Below are positions 46,424-55,945 of a stretch of 64,000 nt of DNA, piece by piece; within the stretch, counting starts at the first letter, position 1; every line of letters starts with the position of its first letter. Source of the stretch: Schistosoma haematobium (Eukaryota > Platyhelminthes > Trematoda > Strigeidida > Schistosomatidae); contig NC_067196.1 of the NCBI RefSeq assembly GCF_000699445.3, positions 35,546,616-35,610,615 of the forward strand, in the 5' to 3' direction. The translations under genes and the position numbers were made by a program. The notes under the pieces are model-generated. The model did no database searches. It was given only the letters and a program-made list of their open reading frames with translations, and had not been told where the DNA came from.

Positions 46424-48367
46424 TCACATAAATGCAGACAGTCGTTGGACGTAGTCTGATTTAGCGAAATTAGGTCTGCTCCGTGGTGTGAAGAATTCCC
46501 CGGGCAGACGCAATGTCGTGCCGTATACCAGTTCAGCGGCGGAACATTGGATATCTACCTTCAAACTCGTTCGAATACCTAAGAGAACGAGCGGTAAGGT
46601 TTCGTACCAGTCGTCGTTTTCGTGTGCTCGAAGAGCGCTTTTAAGTTGACGGTGAAACCTTTCAACTAAACCGTTTGAAGCTGGATGGTAGGCGGTAGTG
46701 CGTATGCGTTCCGTACCAAGCAGCCGAGTAAGTGAGGAGAATAGTGCGGACTCAAATTGTTGTCCTCGGTCAGTCGTGACGGTCGAGGGACAACCATATA
46801 GAGCTATCCATCGTTCTACGAGGCGGTGAGCAACTGTCTCCGTCGTGATAGACGTGATGGGTATAGCTTCGGGCCATCTGGTGAAGCGGTCGATGCACGT
46901 GAGTATGTGATCATACCCGTGCGATGGTGGCAGTGGTCCTACAATGTCTAAGTGAACATGATCGAAGCGAGCATCAGGCGTAGCGAATGTACCGAGGGGG
47001 GCGGCTACGTGCCTATGCACTTTTGATCGTTGACATTGTAAGCATTGCTTAGCCCACATACGAAGATCTTTATTCATGGCCGGCCAGACGTATCGTGCAG
47101 CGATGAGACGTAATGTAGCTGCGATACCTGGGTGAGATAATCCATGCAGGGCATCGAATACGAGACGGCGATAAGCAGAGGGTACGATAGGTCGAGGAAG
47201 ACCGGTAGAAGTATCACGTAGAATGGTGCCTGAAGTCGTGGCTAGAGGTACTTCCTGATACTGAAGGGACGTAGAGTGTGGTGCTTCTGTACAGCTGGGA
47301 TCGTTTGCTTGGGCAGCGGCCATAGCAGGAAGATCGAGCACCGGCAGGGTAACTGCATTCATTTGGATTCGTGATAGAGCATCGGCAACACAGTTCGACT
47401 TGCCTTGGATGTGACGAAGGTCTGTCGTGAACTGGGAGATATAGTCCAAATGTCTGCACTCTCGTGGTGAGTAGCGGTCAGACTTGGTATGCAAAGCATA
47501 CGTCAAGGGCTTATGGTCAGTGAACAAGGTGAATCGACGTCCTTCTACTGAGTGCCGAAAATGTTTGATGGCGCAGTAGGCTGCTAGCAGCTCGCGACCA
47601 AAAGCGCTATATCTCGTCTCCGTGGTAGTAAGGCGTCGTGAGAAAAACTCGAGAGGTTGCCAACTACCGGAGATGTTTTGTTGCATGACTGCTCCTATAG
47701 CAACATCGGATGCATCAACCGCTATACTAAGCGTGGCTGATGGATCGGGATGGGCGAGAAGAGTGGCTTGCGCAAGAGCCATTTTGATTTCAGTGAATGC
47801 AGTACGTGCAGAATCGTTCATTTCCAATCTGCGTGGGTTGCCGCGTAGTAAGTCGGTTAGTGGTCGTAACCGTTCTGCCGCGTGTGGGATGAAACGACGG
47901 TAGAAGTTAACCAAACCGAGAAAAGCCTTCAGTTCCTTGAGTGAGGACGGCACGTTGTACTCCTTTATTGCTTGCACTTTGTCCTCACAAGGTAGAATAC
48001 CCTCTTGCTTGATAACATGACCCAGAAATATTATTTCTCGTTTACCTAACTCGCATTTGTCTGGGTTAACTACTATTCCGTTATCCGAAAGGCGTTGGAA
48101 TAATAGCGTAAGATGTTGATAATGTTCATCTACGTTTGATGATGCGATTAGCAGGTCATCAATATAGACGTGAACAAAATCGAGGCCTCGTACAATGCTA
48201 TCGATAAACCTTTGAAAAGTTTGAGCAGCATTCCGTAATCCAAATGGCATTCGTAGGAACTCAAACAAACCGAAAGGAGTGGTGATAGCGGTCTTTTCGA
48301 TATCTTCAAGAGCGACTGGGATCTGATGATATGCTCGTACCAGATCGAACTTAGAAAAGATAGTCAT
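46424..48367 (-). pseudogene. Gypsy reverse transcriptase, RNase H and integrase
   Basis: 647 codons. RT blocks: [31 protein letters not shown], catalytic YIDD, FLGHVI. RNase [13 protein letters not shown], a Glu in [19 protein letters not shown]. Integrase: zinc site HGLSH and CLQCQRSK; catalytic D in [10 protein letters not shown] in [11 protein letters not shown] in [11 protein letters not shown]. All catalytic residues are present. The frame is cut off from protease and the RT start by indels near 48400-48480 and ends at a premature TGA. It would act in reverse transcription and insertion of the element. Confidence 0.93.
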
Positions 48368-48434
48368 GCCCTTGAGCGATGCCGTGATGTCGTGTATGTG
48401 GGGATGGGGTAGCTATCAAAGCGCGTAACTACGT

Positions 48435-49196
48435 TTAGAGCTCGGTAGTCGCCGCATGGTCTCCAACTAACCCCATCTTTTTGCGCACCATATGAAGAGG
48501 AGAGGCCCATGGGCTGTGAGAAGGACGAATAATACCAGTAGCTAGTAAATTGTCAAACTCACGCTTAGCAAAAGTTAATTTGTCCGGTGCCAGTCGGCGA
48601 GGTCGTGCCGTGACTGGCGGTCCGCGGGTGACTATGTGGTGTACCACACGATTGGTCACCAATGGAAGCTCCTCGAGTGGTTTAGTGAGTACGGGGAATT
48701 TCTCGAATAAAGCGTGGAATTTATCGTCACGCGAGTAAAAAGTGCCGAGGATTCGGTACGCGTTCATGTGGGCTTTACAGCCCATGAATTTGCTGTTCGA
48801 CGAAGTATCGATTAGCTGCAGCCTACGTGAATCGACAAGCAATTCATAGTGCTGTAGAAAATCGATACCTAGTATGGCTGTGGGAACATCAGCAATGATG
48901 AACGTCCACAGATACGGTCGTCGGTTGCCCAGGTTGACCGTGAGTTGTCGTGTACCGTAGGTAGGAATGACTGAGCCATTCGCAGCGCATAGTCGAAGCA
49001 CTGTGGCTTGTGACTTGCTGCTACCTCGTGGTACGACAGAAACTTGGGCCCCAGTGTCTACTAGGAACCTAGCGTTTGTGCGATAATCGTGCACATAGAA
49101 TAGGCGACCAACCTGGGGAGAAGGGCCGGAGAGTACGGCCGCTTTTACTCGCCGGGGCTGGCGTTTCCCGCCTTGTATGAGCATGGTGCTCGACAA
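48435..49196 (-). pseudogene. Gypsy protease and RT N-terminus
   Basis: The aspartic protease active site reads FLVDTGAQVSVVP, with the second conserved block AILGIDFLQHY. After a linker the RT begins with PPVTARPRRLAPDK, FDNLLATGIIRPSHSPWASP and ends soon after a shift at the A-run near 48479. The next RT stretch (about 48368-48430) is open in another frame. Two single-base indels therefore lie inside the RT N-terminus. The first codon of this frame is not ATG; it would be made as part of a gag-pol product. Confidence 0.88.
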
Positions 49197-49408
49197 CGGC
49201 GGGCGCCAGACCCGAAGGACCTATGGAACCAGCACCAACTGTCACTCGCTTCCGTAGCCGCCTTTCGGCGTGGCTTGGAAGATTCCCTTTTAGGCGAGTG
49301 GTGACGGGTTTGCGAGAACTTGAGCGAGCTCGGGGACGTAGGGTTGGGGTACGTTACAACGGTCTCGAAAACTAGGACGTGTGTGAATACACCCGTCCCT
49401 GTCACCAT
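49145..49408 (-). pseudogene. Gypsy gag C-terminus with CHCC motif
   Basis: The frame holds the nucleic-acid-binding motif in CHCC form (C-W-F-H, nine residues, C, three residues, C), with a basic, serine-rich lead-in KRESSKPRRKAA. It continues the capsid part at 49290-50009 in a different register, so a frameshift near 49290-49330 divides gag. It overlaps the start of the protease frame, as expected for a gag-pol junction. Confidence 0.72.
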
Positions 49409-50009
49409 GAGCTGAGGAATGACCGGCGTCCATGTCTACTTTAGGACGTGCCGTCGAAGCAACTACATAGGTGTCTCTATTACTAGTCCTCGCCAAAATT
49501 TTGTCTGCTATGAGGGCTACCTGGTTAAGCGGTGCGTTCTCGAGCAGTGCCGTCACAGTAGGTTGGATATGGGCTGGTAGTGACTCGAGCCATAATTCCT
49601 TAACTATCTCCGAGTCAGATGCTGTTGGTCCTGCAAGAGATTGCAGGCGCGTGAGGTGATGGCTTGATTTAGCATCACCCAGGGGGTGACGTGCTAACAA
49701 TGTCCTCAATCGTTCCTCCCTCGATGGGAGGAAATGTCGGAGAATTGCCTCTTTGAGGCGATCATAAACATTAGGCACGTTAGAATTGAGGACAACCTCA
49801 CGAACAGCTACTAAATGGTCCCCGGGTAATGATTCGAGAGCGTAAGCGTACTTTTGCCTTTGGCTCGTGATGCGACGAGTCTCAAACTGAGACTCTAATG
49901 CAGCAAACCAGACCTCTGGGTCGTGGGGGATGAATGATACAGGTCGAAAGTGAATGGCCTGTACGTCTGAGTCTATAACATTAATAGTATTCTTCTCGCT
50001 ATCCGTCAT
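49290..50009 (-). CDS. Gypsy gag, capsid part
   Basis: 239 codons from ATG at 50009 (MTDSEKNTIN). The block PEVWFAALESQFETRRITSQ is the CsRn1-type capsid start, followed by YDRLKEAILRHFLPSREERL and LWLESLPAHIQPTVTALLEN, all usual in this clade. This part forms the particle shell. It stops (SPLA) before the nucleocapsid motif, which lies in another frame at 49145-49408. Confidence 0.85.
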   Translation of the reverse strand: MTDSEKNTINVIDSDVQAIHFRPVSFIPHDPEVWFAALESQFETRRITSQRQKYAYALESLPGDHLVAVREVVLNSNVPNVYDRLKEAILRHFLPSREERLRTLLARHPLGDAKSSHHLTRLQSLAGPTASDSEIVKELWLESLPAHIQPTVTALLENAPLNQVALIADKILARTSNRDTYVVASTARPKVDMDAGHSSAHGDRDGCIHTRPSFRDRCNVPQPYVPELAQVLANPSPLA

Positions 50010-50148
50010 GTCGTGTATATTATATATTAAAAATTAATATGAAAATATACGATAGACGTGGCTAGATAAATAATAGACTCACCGAATTGGCTTCTTTGGA
50101 AGATTCGACCAGAGGTTGAGGCGTGTTCCAAACTTTGGGATCACCAAT

Positions 50149-50505
50149 TGTAGCGTGGCGTCGAGTTGAGATTAACTGTGAACACCGCTACAAAGAAACA
50201 CGTGCCAGGTAAATCAGAAGGCGGAGGTTGAACGTAACCAGATTTATTTCGTTGGCGATCTCGTGGTATTGAACGAATACCGAGATCGTGCCAAGGAATG
50301 GTACAAGCGAAAGCAGAAGAAAGGAGTACGTGCGAACAGTACCAAAAACCGCGGAACAATGATGGAAGGTAATGGAAGCACAAAATGGCTATAATTAGCA
50401 CAGTTAAACAAAAGCACATTAAAACACACACCGGTACAGTTGGTTATAATAATAATTGTTTTTATTAAACCAGTCGTGTTCTCGTGATAAACGTGAGTCA
50501 CTACA
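50149..50505 (-). repeat. Gypsy LTR (5' LTR), 357 bp
   Basis: Second LTR, nearly identical to 44994-45350. The adjacent internal sequence on the minus strand (attggtgatcccaaagtttg) is the primer-binding-site position; I could not assign its tRNA. Confidence 0.9.
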
Positions 50506-51014
50506 GGTGATTTGGATAGACGTCGGTGATATTTCTCCAGCCTTACGTGGTGTTTCATTTTTTGTAAACCACTATCGCAATATGTACTATTTAATATTTT
50601 TAAATATCTCTAACACGTAGGTTGTAGATCTTAAATGCCACAACAAGCATTGAGAATAGAATTTTTATTACAAGGTTGACCACCTGCTGAAGATTTGCTC
50701 AGTGCGCTACGTAAAAGTGTTATGACCTTGCGGATACTGTGAATGTTGTTAATGTCAAAACCCAATCGAAAAACTTATTGTGACTCATAAAAATAAACGA
50801 GATATTCAACGGAACGGCTATAATTTATGGATGTACCAACTTTTGTTATTCAGGTGTGGTAAGTTTATCGAGCATTATTCGATGTCAGTCAATATTAATT
50901 AATTCATATACATTCTAAGTTAAGATAATATCATATGATATGAAGTGTCGTATTTGCGTCTCGTATGGGATTGAGTACTCCTAGCTTTATCTAGCTAATC
51001 CTTAAATTATAATT
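50506..51014. other. Spacer between gypsy and CR1-like elements
   Basis: Starts with the right 4-bp duplication (ggtg, 50506-50509). AT-rich; no gene. Confidence 0.4.
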
Positions 51015-51250
51015 TAAGGATATATTCAGATTTCAGATTTGTGTAGTAAGGACAGAAGGCCTACGGCCTGTGTTATTCCTTTTCTAGTATGCTTCTGTGA
51101 GTGTCCAGTCTTCTCTTGAAAGAGTCAATTGAAGGTGCGGATACCACTGCTTCAGGCAGCAGGTTCCAAGTATTGATGACTCGGTGTGAAAACCTTTATG
51201 CCACCGGTATTTTGTTCGTTCTTGGCTTTTCTACTCGCCTGCTATGTCCT

Positions 51251-53857
51251 CTAAGGTGTCCCCGATCTAGTGGGAAGGAAGAGAGAGAATAAGTTAGGTC
51301 CGAAATCATTTCTTAGTATTCTGTACATCAATATTAGATCTCCCCTTAGTCTGCGATAGGACAGAGTAAAGAGGTTCAGTTTTTCAAGCCGCTCTTTATA
51401 TGATAAACCCCGGAGTTCCGGAATTGCACGCGTAGTTGCCCTCTGTACCTTTTCTAGTATGTCTGAGTCACCTTTTAAACAGGGGCTTGCAGCCTGAACA
51501 CAGTTCTCTAACGTAGTTCTCACTAAGGATGTGTATAATGTGGTGAACATGGTAGTATCAAGCTTAGTGAATGTCCTTTTTAAAGCCCAGAGGGTTCGAA
51601 ACCCCTTAACTGCGACCTCTCGGCAATGGGCCGTCGTCTTAAGATCATTGCTCACTGTCACCCCTAGGTCCTTATGAGACTGGACTACGGGTAATGACAC
51701 ATCCCCTATGTTGTACGTATTAACCTTTGAATCCCCCAAGTGCATGTAGACACACTTTTCCGAGTTGATAGGCATTAGCCACTCTTTAGACCAGTTTATC
51801 ATATTATTTAAGTCCGCCTGAAGAGTAAATGCGTCTTTGTCTCCAGTTATAACTCGCCAAATTTTTACATCGTCAGCGTATAATAACATTGGAGACTGTA
51901 CTATACTTGTAAGATCATTAACGTACATTATAAAAAGTAAAGGACCTAGGACGGAACCTTGGTGTACTCCACTAAGTACTGGTCTCCAGATGGAGCACTT
52001 GGAATTTATTCTTACTTTTTGCCTACGACCTACTAGGAAATCCTTAATCCATTTTAAAAGAGGTCCGGCAATACCAAGGTTTGCCAACTTCAATAGCAGT
52101 CTATTAGTTGGCACCTTGTCAAAAGCCTTACTGAAGTCTATGTAGACAACATCCACTGAGTTTCCATTGTCTAGCGCATTAATCCAGAGCTCCCTAGCTA
52201 TAAGGAGGTTCGTTGTACAGGATAGACCCTTTCTAAAACCATGTTGTGCCATGTTCAGCAAGTTATTGGTTTCCATAAATGCCGTTATGGTCCGTTTGAT
52301 TATCCTTCCCAGTATTTTAATTACAACACTGGTGAGGCTTACGGGTCTGTAATTCGATGGAACTTGTCGTGGACCTGTTTTGTGTATGGGAGTGACGATT
52401 GCGTCCTTCCAGTCCATAGGTAACACACCTTGGTCAAGTGACATATTAAATATCACAGTCAGTGGGGCTGCGATATATTGGGCAATATGTCTCAAGATTT
52501 TAGGGTGTAGTTCATCTGGTCCTGTTGACTTCTCCATGTTTAGGGTGCTAAGAGCCTTAAGCACATCGTTTTGGTCGAAGTCCACGGTGAGCAGCTGGTT
52601 TGTTGACTCTGTAATTGGGTCTGGTTCTTTCTCTAGAGGAGGTTCCTGAGTGAAAACTGCCCCAAAGTAGTCAGCCATAACCTCAGCTTTTTTCTGATCT
52701 TCCTCTATCATTTCAGATTCACTTCCTACTTTAATTAGGTTGGGAATCCAGTGATGAATCCTTGTTCTGTAGTTTATGTATGAGAATATCCTCTTGGGCT
52801 GCTTGAGTGCAGATTCTGCCAGCTGCATTTCATATTTTCTTTGCGCTTCCCGAATTTTAGTTATACACTCGTTTCTTATCGATCTGTAGTGTTCCATCGT
52901 ACCTGCTGTGCCAAGGCGGATGGCAACATCCCAGCATTTCTTCTTTTGTCTTAGTAAGCGTCGAATATCCCGCCCTAACCAGGGATGTCCGTGCTTCTTT
53001 TTCTTTGGGACAGTCCAGGGTATATATGGTTGAGTTACCCGATTGTATAACTGCCTGAATAGAGTCCATGCCTCTTGTACTGATGCCTTTGAGTCAATTT
53101 CCCAGTTCTCAGCCGATGCTGCGGAGTTAATTGCCTGCATATCTGCCTTCCATATGTTAGGACGGGCCGGCGCAATTGTTTGAGAAGCAATTTCAGCCAT
53201 GAATTTGAATAAGATGACTGCATGGTCACTTCTCCCAAGTGGTGGGAGAAAAGCCGTTTGACCAACGTCATCACCGTGTGTGAAGACTAAATCTAAAAGA
53301 GAGGAAGAGTTTCTTAAGTCGTATCTTGTGGGATCTCTAATGTGTTGGAATAATGCTAGTTCAATCGAGGTTTCTAACAGTTTGGAGTCGAACGACGATA
53401 TAGATGACTCTGCTTCTAAGTTAACCCAGTTTATATATGGTGCATTAAAGTCGCCTACTACAAGGCTTTTACCGTTGTTACACCAGGACTTAAGTTTACT
53501 GAGGAGAAAATCATCTGCTACACATTCTGGACTGCGATATACTACAACTAATTCAATATCTTGCCATCGGCATTTCAACTTACATCTCACCAGTTCACAT
53601 GTCCCTGAAACATGTGCTACTGTCTCAGCTAATCTTATGGTTAGGGTACTTTTCGTGTACAGGATAACCCCGCCTCCCCTTCGGTTTAATCTATCAGCCC
53701 TACTGGTTATGAAACCGGTCAATTGGATTTCACTATCTAATACTTCTGACGTTAACCAAGTTTCCGAGACAGCGATAACGTCCGGTTTTTCTTTATCCAC
53801 CACTGACTTCAGCTCCGCCATTTTATTTAGTAGGCTGCGAGCATTTGTGTAGCACAC
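51251..53857 (-). CDS. CR1-like ORF2: endonuclease and reverse transcriptase
   Basis: 868 codons. Endonuclease: YTNARSLLNKM, VIAVSETWLT (catalytic Glu), VVVYRSPE, VVGDFNAPYINW (Asp, Asn), LLDLVFT, GRSDHAVI (SDH). RT: KSTGPDELHPKIL, YRPVSLTS, QHGFRKGLSC, VVYIDFSKAFDKV, SGVHQGSVLGPLLF, catalytic LLYADDVKIW and INSEKCVYMHLG. Both enzymes keep all catalytic residues by eye. The first ATG in this frame is at 53821; the frame is open upstream and overlaps ORF1 in the -1 register, so reinitiation or frameshifting is likely. It ends early (RSGTP); the missing tail is recognisable downstream in other frames. Confidence 0.92.
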   Translation of the reverse strand: MCYTNARSLLNKMAELKSVVDKEKPDVIAVSETWLTSEVLDSEIQLTGFITSRADRLNRRGGGVILYTKSTLTIRLAETVAHVSGTCELVRCKLKCRWQDIELVVVYRSPECVADDFLLSKLKSWCNNGKSLVVGDFNAPYINWVNLEAESSISSFDSKLLETSIELALFQHIRDPTRYDLRNSSSLLDLVFTHGDDVGQTAFLPPLGRSDHAVILFKFMAEIASQTIAPARPNIWKADMQAINSAASAENWEIDSKASVQEAWTLFRQLYNRVTQPYIPWTVPKKKKHGHPWLGRDIRRLLRQKKKCWDVAIRLGTAGTMEHYRSIRNECITKIREAQRKYEMQLAESALKQPKRIFSYINYRTRIHHWIPNLIKVGSESEMIEEDQKKAEVMADYFGAVFTQEPPLEKEPDPITESTNQLLTVDFDQNDVLKALSTLNMEKSTGPDELHPKILRHIAQYIAAPLTVIFNMSLDQGVLPMDWKDAIVTPIHKTGPRQVPSNYRPVSLTSVVIKILGRIIKRTITAFMETNNLLNMAQHGFRKGLSCTTNLLIARELWINALDNGNSVDVVYIDFSKAFDKVPTNRLLLKLANLGIAGPLLKWIKDFLVGRRQKVRINSKCSIWRPVLSGVHQGSVLGPLLFIMYVNDLTSIVQSPMLLYADDVKIWRVITGDKDAFTLQADLNNMINWSKEWLMPINSEKCVYMHLGDSKVNTYNIGDVSLPVVQSHKDLGVTVSNDLKTTAHCREVAVKGFRTLWALKRTFTKLDTTMFTTLYTSLVRTTLENCVQAASPCLKGDSDILEKVQRATTRAIPELRGLSYKERLEKLNLFTLSYRRLRGDLILMYRILRNDFGPNLFSLFLPTRSGTP

Positions 53858-53859
53858 TT

Positions 53860-54453
53860 TTAAGTCTGTGGAGAGCTTTCCCTTGCCACCCAGAGTGGCT
53901 TGGGGATCGTTTCGCTCCGAACTTTTACAATCTGAAAACCCTTAAGAACGAGGTTTCTTTCACCGTTTCGGCGACGCTCGTTTATTTCCGCTTCTGCAGC
54001 TCTTCTCTTAATACGATCAGCTAGGCTGAGGTCCTCACGGACATATATTCCGGATCCAATCAGTTTACGTGAATTACTTAGAACCAGGTTCCTTTCTTCC
54101 ACCGTGTTGAATGTAACCTTCAGGAGGCGGTTTTTCTGAGGACTTTCGGAATCCACCTTTTTTCCTATTCTATAAAGCCTACAAATACTAACTCCTGAAA
54201 CTGTATCTGGGAGTAGTTTACTTAATGATGTCTTAATATGATTGAGATCGTGTTCAAATCTTGCCTTTGGTTCAGTGTCTGAAGATTCTCTTATCTTATG
54301 AAAAATGACTGATCTCTCAGAGAGATCTGTCTTTTCACGCGGTGAGGATTTTTCTTCTGATAAAGTCCCTTCCAATGTCTTGCTGACCAGCTGCGTTTTG
54401 CCTACAGCCTTTTTCTTCTTATTTTTTTTCTTCTTACCGAAGTCCCTAAACAA
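53860..54453 (-). pseudogene. CR1-like ORF1 remnant
   Basis: About 197 codons without ATG. Lysine-rich start (KKKKNKKKKAV), then a segment ISLYRIGK-like (SICRLYRIGKK), TFNTVEERNLVLSNSRKL and YVREDLSLADRIKRRAAEAE. The order fits an RRM-like/C-terminal part of non-LTR ORF1 proteins, which bind element RNA. It ends in TAA at 53860-53862, immediately before ORF2. The 5' half is missing. Confidence 0.65.
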
Positions 54454-54462
54454 AAAATGCTA

Positions 54463-54890
54463 CTCAAGCAGATGTAAAATAAGGAAACGAGAGAACAAAG
54501 GCATTATCCTCGTTTTACACCCATTCACTTTTATGTAATCAGGCCTAAGATGGAATATATATATATATATATCACATATTGTTGGTACGACATATATATG
54601 CATAGGTCAACTTACAAGTTGACGAAACCATATTTAGAACAGCTAATGTGGTTTCGAGTTATTAAGTCGAAAGATGTTTCATTGTGGATATTCAGCAAGT
54701 AGCCACAAAATTTCTTGCAGCCTCCATGGCTCAAATCTTGTTTTAATTAGTAAGGGTTACTAAGCCTACATCGCATATTACATACACGTGACGTTTGTTA
54801 CTTGTAGGGAGATCGATTTCCTTCAAAATCTAACATAATTATTGTGGTGTAGCTTTTACGATTCTAACTAGTTGCTATACTACTTATTTG
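54463..54890. other. Spacer, short (TA)n tract
   Basis: AT-rich sequence with a (TA)n run at about 54555-54573. No gene. Confidence 0.45.
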
Positions 54891-55732
54891 ACATTGTTGG
54901 TTAAAGATTCACATACAGATGATATTGTCTTACTGTGCGATAATGCCCAAGCCATGCAATCCGCACTTAATCAGTTGGCAATCAACGTCCGTAGGTACGG
55001 TATGAGCTTTGCACCTTCAAAGTGCAAAGTACTTCTACAAGACTGGCAGGAGTCTAATCCTGTACTCACTCTGGATGGTGAGCAGATAGAAATGGTCGAG
55101 AAGTTCGTGTATCTAGGTAGCTGCATAAGTGCTGGTGGTCGCGTGAGTGATGAGATCAATGCACGTATAGTGAAAGCCAGAGCGGCCAATCTGGGCCATC
55201 TTTGGCGCCTTCGTGATGTCAGTCTGGCTGTAAAAGGTCGGATCTACAACGCGTCGGTGAGACCAGTTCTGCTCTATGCTTGTGAAACCTGGCCTCTCTG
55301 AGTTTACGATGTTAGACAACTCTGTGTTCGATCATCGCTGTCTCCGAAGGATTGCTGACATTCAGTGGCTACACCATGTCAGTAATGCAGAGGTTCGGCA
55401 TCGTGTGTTCGGGCACAGAGATGATAATCCAATTGGTGTCACCATCTTGAAACATCGACTTCGGTGGCTTGGACATGTTCTACGAATGTCGTCCCACAGA
55501 ATTCCACGCCGACTCTGGGACTGGTTGGAAAAAGCTGAGAGGTGGTCAGTGCATGGCATGGTGTCGTGGTATGAAAGAAAGCTGCAAAGGACTGGCTTGT
55601 GTTGGTCCTTCACGACTCCCTGGCTGGGGTCCGAGAGATGGCGCGACACAGTGGCTAGAGACGTTATCAGATATGGCTCAGAATAGAAGCCAGTGGCGAT
55701 CCTGCTGTAACCTTCTTTTACTTTCTTCGTAA
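54891..55732 (+). pseudogene. RT C-terminal remnant in three frames
   Basis: Frame 1 (to 55301): LNQLAINVRRYGMSFAPSKC, LTLDGEQIEMVEKFVYLGSC, VLLYACETW. Frame 2 (55276-55686): CLRRIADIQWLHHVSNAEVR, ILKHRLRWLGHVLRM. Frame 3 (55469-55732): DSGTGWKKLRGGQ, SRLPGWGPRD, NRSQWRSCCNLLLLSS. Together these are one RT C-terminus. The catalytic box has lost its aromatic-Ala pair. No endonuclease domain. Confidence 0.8.
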
Positions 55733-55945
55733 AAAGTGGTTGTATCTTCCTAACTGAAAGATTTCTTCTTATTGTACCTTTCCGTTCCCCCATTTTTACC
55801 ATTATTATTATTACACCACCTTACATCAATCTCTTCGTTATGATTCTCTTTTTTTCCTTCCCCTTAAATTCTCATTGTTTTGTGTGGCGCATATATATTT
55901 GGCGCATTCTTGTACCAATATTTATGCGTTCAAATAAATAAATAA
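54891..55945 (+). mobile_element. Non-LTR retrotransposon 3' end, frameshifted
   Basis: Same family as the fragment at 861-1395. The coding part begins at the RT catalytic box, where HTDDIVLL stands in place of Y-A-D-D, and ends with GWGPRDGATQWLETL and DMAQNRSQW, followed by an untranslated tail and (aaat)n at about 55932-55945. Two frameshifts break it: one near 55300, one near 55490-55510. Confidence 0.82.

Larger units (their letters stand above)
44994..50505 (-). mobile_element. Ty3/gypsy retrotransposon, CsRn1-type
   Basis: A 5.5-kb element with two 357-bp LTRs, gag, protease, RT, RNase H and integrase in canonical Ty3/gypsy order on the minus strand. The gag Cys-His motif is of the unusual CHCC form (CWFHRSFGSGARRC plus RAPC), which is characteristic of the CsRn1/Kabuki clade that includes Boudicca and the Saci elements. 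Its GC content is clearly above the host sequence. At least three frameshifts and one stop interrupt the coding region, so it is not autonomous. The two LTRs are close to identical, pointing to a fairly recent insertion. Confidence 0.9.
51015..54462 (-). mobile_element. CR1-like non-LTR retrotransposon (SR1/Perere type)
   Basis: About 3.45 kb on the minus strand. An ORF1 remnant is followed by ORF2 with AP-type endonuclease and RT. The 3' end (about 51015-51050) shows short aatctg-type repeats, as CR1 tails do. ORF1 has no ATG, so the 5' end is truncated near 54462. The C-terminus is broken by a frameshift near 51250-51290 and a TAA near 51195-51205. The copy is otherwise long and open, so it is relatively young. 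Confidence 0.88.

Noticed and set aside
50506..50600. Gypsy insertion into a coding exon
   Set aside because: Joining both flanks gives a frame of about 40 codons across the site, but it starts after a stop and has no splice or homology support.
53280..53852. 190-codon open frame on the plus strand
   Set aside because: Antisense to the CR1-like endonuclease, which has all its motifs on the other strand.
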